Shown here: one piece after another, positions 5,834 through 7,859 of the stretch
How positions within the stretch are numbered: position 1 is the first letter of the stretch
Layout of the letters: every line of letters begins with the position of its first letter
Assembly: GCA_041623895.1 (NCBI GenBank)
Contig: JBFJVZ010000367.1
Coordinates: forward strand, 1 to 7,859
Length of the DNA: 7,859 nt
Reading direction: 5' to 3'
Origin: JBFJVZ01 sp041623895
GTDB taxonomy: Bacteria; Planctomycetota; Planctomycetia; Pirellulales; Pirellulaceae
The notes under the pieces: model-generated
What the model was told of the DNA's origin: nothing
The model's input: the letters and a program-made list of their open reading frames with translations, nothing else
The model's database searches: none
Made by a program: the position numbers and the translations under genes

Positions 5834-5939
5834 TTTGACGGCCGGCACCCCTCCGCAGGGTGACGAACTGGCGTGCCGGCTCCCGTCAAAATTCAAAAAC
5901 TTGACGGACAGACGAAATAATCACCTCGGTCTGTGCGTC
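5834..5939. promoter_or_regulatory. Three overlapping inverted repeats upstream of the sigma operon
   Basis: Helix A pairs 5834-5848 (TTTGACGGCCGGCAC) with GTGCCGGC (5873-5880) plus CGTCAAA (5884-5890), 15 pairs with one 3-nt bulge; its loop holds a small CCCT/AGGG hairpin (5849-5852 with 5857-5860). Helix B pairs CCGTCAA (5883-5889) with TTGACGG (5901-5907). Helix C pairs GACGGACAGAC (5903-5913) with GTCTGTGCGTC (5929-5939), 10 of 11 pairs. A and B share their arm at 5883-5890, and B and C share 5903-5907, so B excludes both others. Helix C ends 20 nt before the sigma-factor ATG. This fits a leader RNA with alternative folds or a set of palindromic operators. It lies in the divergent spacer 5733-5959, where no convincing sigma-70 promoter was seen. 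Confidence 0.5.
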
Positions 5940-5959
5940 TTTCAATCACCGCCCCGGCA

Positions 5960-6502
5960 ATGAGCGAAACCCCGCCAAATTCGCCGTCAGACGATCCCAT
6001 CGCCAACGAGTGGCGTGAGGTCTTCTTGGCTTGTGAGACGGGATTACGAGCGTTCCTGAGTGGTCGCCTGAGCCAAAGCATGGATGTGGAGGATTGCCTG
6101 CAGGCGGTTTACGTCAAGATGGTCGAAAGTGGACGAGATGTCTTACCGGCGGCCAGACGGGCGTGGCTGTTTCGGGTCGCCGCGAACGAAGCGGCAGGGA
6201 CTTGGCGACGGAAAGCGACCACCGACCGGGTGTTGGAAAAACAAGCTCATTACCTTTCCCAAGTCAGCGAAGACGACGCAGCCGAAAAAATCATCCTCAG
6301 CGAGACGGCCGAAAAACTTCGCCAGGCTTTAGAGCAGCTACCTGAGGCGTGGCGCGAGGTGGTGAGATTGAGGATTTACGAAAACCTGACCTTTCAAGAG
6401 ATTGCCGACCAACTACAGATTCCGCTGGGAACCGCGCTGACACAAATGCGACGAGCACTCCAGCGACTGCGTAGCGAGATCGAATTCGACGAACAACCAT
6501 GA
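5960..6502 (+). CDS. ECF-type RNA polymerase sigma factor
   Basis: This encodes a 180-residue sigma-70-family factor with regions 2 and 4 only, the ECF architecture. Region 2 covers about 20-86: DVEDCLQAVYVKM (42-54) matches the core-binding region 2.2, and AWLFRVAANEAAGTWRRK (68-85) matches region 2.4, which reads the -10 element. Region 4 covers about 115-172: ALEQLPEAWREVVRLR is followed by a helix-turn-helix, ENLTFQEIADQLQIPLGTALTQMRRALQRLR, for the -35 element. The linker is short and no C-terminal extension is present, so no SnoaL-like or other sensory domain is fused. ATG 5960 is chosen over an in-frame GTG at 5933; neither has a Shine-Dalgarno. Its stop codon overlaps the next start (ATGA), implying coupled translation with its anti-sigma partner. 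Overlapping inverted repeats upstream (5834-5939) suggest control of its expression. I do not assign an ECF subgroup. Confidence 0.95.
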   Translation: MSETPPNSPSDDPIANEWREVFLACETGLRAFLSGRLSQSMDVEDCLQAVYVKMVESGRDVLPAARRAWLFRVAANEAAGTWRRKATTDRVLEKQAHYLSQVSEDDAAEKIILSETAEKLRQALEQLPEAWREVVRLRIYENLTFQEIADQLQIPLGTALTQMRRALQRLRSEIEFDEQP

Positions 6503-7044
6503 ACACAGAACCTAATCCCGGTAAAGCGAACTCAACCGCGATGGAGGAAGCGGTCCGCCAGCGTTGTTTGCTTTATTTGCTGGGCGAACTGAGTCACGAG
6601 CAGGAAGCAGCATTTGAAGCTGAACTACAGAAATCCGTTGATTTGCAAGCCGAGTTGATTTCTCAGTCCGAAGTCATCGCGGGCTTGTCAACGATTCAGC
6701 CGCCGGCAGTCGTTGCTCCAATGGCCGCGTCGAATTGGTCGATGCGAGTGCCGATGTCGGTCGCCGCCATTGCGGCCACCGTGATGATTGCCATTCTTTG
6801 CTGGCCCAGCAAACAGGTTCAGCGATCGCTGGTTGTTGATGCGACACCTGAATCCTTGTTGATCGCTCATGCGTGGGCAGAAGAAGTTGCCGCGGGCTTG
6901 TCGGCAAGCAATCTAGTTGGCGATTCAGAGATATACGAGGAATCCGAAAGATTGGATGCCTTCGCGGGCAACGGACAAAATGAGGGATCGTCGCTGGATT
7001 GGATCCTGACTGCTATCGAAGCGGGAGCGATTTCGGATGGTTGA
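6499..7044 (+). CDS. Single-pass membrane anti-sigma factor-like protein, zinc-less
   Basis: This encodes a 181-residue protein probably holding the upstream ECF sigma factor inactive at the membrane. The cytoplasmic part (1-80) contains LLYLLGELSHEQEAAFEAELQ (24-44), which resembles the short amphipathic segment typical of anti-sigma domains. The HxxxCxxC zinc motif of ZAS-type anti-sigmas is absent; only C23 is present in this part. A hydrophobic segment at about 84-102 (VPMSVAAIAATVMIAILCW) is the single membrane span, leaving an acidic extracytoplasmic tail of about 79 residues (103-181). The ATG overlaps the sigma-factor stop by 4 bp (ATGA), and no Shine-Dalgarno is visible, consistent with coupling. 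The assignment rests on the position after an ECF gene, the topology and the short motif; sequence similarity has not been tested. Confidence 0.78.
   Translation: MNTEPNPGKANSTAMEEAVRQRCLLYLLGELSHEQEAAFEAELQKSVDLQAELISQSEVIAGLSTIQPPAVVAPMAASNWSMRVPMSVAAIAATVMIAILCWPSKQVQRSLVVDATPESLLIAHAWAEEVAAGLSASNLVGDSEIYEESERLDAFAGNGQNEGSSLDWILTAIEAGAISDG
7023..7027 (+). promoter_or_regulatory. Shine-Dalgarno GGGAG of the coiled-coil protein gene
   Basis: GGGAG lies inside the end of the anti-sigma gene, 9 nt before the ATG at 7037. It is one of the few clear ribosome-binding sites in the window. It fixes this start, which gives an 8-bp overlap with the upstream gene and places a signal peptide directly at the N-terminus. 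Confidence 0.6.
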
Positions 7045-7705
7045 GCGCTTCTGCTTTTATTCTCTGCTGACGATTATCGTATTTGCGTCGGCCCACGTGT
7101 GGGCTGTTGAGGCACGGACGACGAACGAACGTTCGCTTGCCGACAACAATCCAGATGCGAATAAGAAACCCAAGACCCCCACCGAGCGCCAGGCTGTCAA
7201 AACGGATCGCGATTCAGAACTTGCAGCAATCAAATTGGTGGAAGCCCATCTGCCGGACTTGAAATCGGTTTTGAATCACTTGCGGACAGACGATCCACAT
7301 CAATACAACCTGGCTGTTCGTGACCTGGCCAAGTCGGCGCGTCGATTGGAAATTTCAAAAAATCGCGACACGGAGTTGTACGACATCGACGTCGAATTGC
7401 TTCAAGCTCAATCGAGTGTTCGGTTGCTGACTGCGAAATTAAAAGTCCGTGACAACCAGGCAGACCGCAAGCGACTTCGTGAAGCTGCTGGCCGCTTGCA
7501 GCAAGCCGAGTTGAGCCGAGCAGATTACGACGTTCGCGCTTTGCAGGAACGTCTCGAGCGAACGCAAAAGTCGCTGACTGCGGCAGAGCAAAGATTGGCC
7601 AACAAACAGGACAGCGACCTGGAAAAGATTTACATCGGCTTGCTTCGTAAAGCCGGCCGAAAAGCGGATGACGAACCATCCATCACACAGAAACAATCTC
7701 AGTAA
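7037..7705 (+). CDS. Exported helical/coiled-coil protein, unknown family
   Basis: This encodes a 222-residue protein with an N-terminal signal peptide (hydrophobic 8-23, cleavage probably near VWA-VEA at 23-26), then a polar lysine-rich linker (27-57) and a long, highly charged helical region (58-195). The helical region contains LVEAHLPDLKSVLNHLR (67-83), YNLAVRDLAKSARRLE (90-105) and ALQERLERTQKSLTAAEQRL (168-187), with heptad-like leucine spacing and many Arg/Glu pairs, so a coiled coil is likely. It ends in a polar tail. There is no cysteine after the signal region and no enzymatic motif. It is translated from its own GGGAG site 8 bp inside the anti-sigma gene, in the same operon. A periplasmic accessory that binds the anti-sigma tail, analogous in position to small helical stress sensors such as CpxP, is possible but only inferred. 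No named family is recognised. Confidence 0.85.
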   Translation: MVERFCFYSLLTIIVFASAHVWAVEARTTNERSLADNNPDANKKPKTPTERQAVKTDRDSELAAIKLVEAHLPDLKSVLNHLRTDDPHQYNLAVRDLAKSARRLEISKNRDTELYDIDVELLQAQSSVRLLTAKLKVRDNQADRKRLREAAGRLQQAELSRADYDVRALQERLERTQKSLTAAEQRLANKQDSDLEKIYIGLLRKAGRKADDEPSITQKQSQ

Positions 7706-7738
7706 CATCCCCCCATTTCCCGCCGTTTAGAAATCCTC

Positions 7739-7859
7739 ATGAAACGATTGACCAAGCCATTGGTGTTCTTGCTCGCGGTCGGTTTTGTCGGCTCCCTCGT
7801 CGCACCAACTGCGTGGGCCGAGCCAAAAACCGCCAACGTCACTGCCGAAGCGAAGGCGA
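7739..7859 (+). CDS. Start of an exported protein, cut by the window edge
   Basis: Forty codons are visible from ATG 7739. They begin MKRLTKPLVFLLAVGFVG and continue to a textbook signal peptide with the likely cleavage at AWA-EP (residues 25-27), followed by a hydrophilic mature start rich in Ala, Lys and Thr. The gene begins 33 bp after the previous stop codon, on the same strand, so it is probably the fourth member of the sigma/anti-sigma operon. The Shine-Dalgarno is weak (AGAAA, about 5 nt upstream). The mature domain is outside the window, so its function cannot be given; a secreted protease or PDZ protein would fit such an operon but nothing here shows it. Confidence 0.8.
   Translation, partial: MKRLTKPLVFLLAVGFVGSLVAPTAWAEPKTANVTAEAKA

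Noticed and set aside
5901..5923. TTGACG followed by TAATCA as a sigma-70 promoter
   Set aside because: The spacing is only 11 bp instead of about 17, and TTGACG is better explained as an arm of the inverted repeats.
5226..5963. Long rightward 245-codon frame antisense to the ROK kinase
   Set aside because: The kinase motifs on the other strand are unambiguous; the antisense product has no signal, domain or membrane segment and spans the structured spacer as well.
1..7859. tRNA, rRNA, CRISPR array, insertion sequence or phage genes
   Set aside because: I saw no cloverleaf, no regularly spaced repeats, no transposase or integrase motif and no phage protein; the inverted repeats found are all short and intergenic.

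Overview
The window looks like chromosomal DNA of a planctomycete of the Rhodopirellula/Pirellulaceae type. The evidence is a formylglycine-type sulfatase with a signal peptide, an ECF sigma factor followed by a zinc-less membrane anti-sigma protein and exported proteins of no recognised family, weak or absent Shine-Dalgarno sequences at most starts, and moderately GC-rich DNA. This assignment is inferred from gene content; no rRNA or other marker gene is present.

Layout. At the left edge is the start of a leftward gene (positions 44 to 1) with a good ribosome-binding site and a structured leader. Next comes a short leftward gene (461 to 258) for a 67-residue basic protein with CxxH and CxxC pairs, followed by a plausible terminator. 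A hairpin-rich spacer (462-669) precedes a rightward block: an exported sulfatase (670-2079), a histidine-rich multi-pass membrane protein of unknown function (2152-3225), an imperfect inverted repeat directly after its stop codon (3226-3288), and a clear xylose isomerase, xylA (3352-4671). Convergent with xylA is a leftward ROK-family sugar kinase (5732 to 4749) that lacks the usual zinc-binding cysteines. The divergent 227-bp spacer after it holds the most striking non-coding structure, three overlapping inverted repeats (5834-5939) just before an ECF sigma factor gene.

The right end is a tightly packed rightward operon: ECF sigma factor (5960-6502), single-pass anti-sigma-like protein (6499-7044, ATGA overlap), exported helical/coiled-coil protein (7037-7705, 8-bp overlap), and the start of another exported protein (7739 onward). 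The sigma and anti-sigma genes form a transmembrane signalling pair. The two exported proteins are encoded with them and may be its sensor partners or outputs.

How the genes work together. The sulfatase, xylose isomerase and sugar kinase fit a lifestyle of degrading sulfated polysaccharides and using the released sugars, although no xylulokinase or transporter lies here. The parts least explained by known families are the sigma/anti-sigma/coiled-coil cassette with its structured leader, and the histidine-rich membrane protein.
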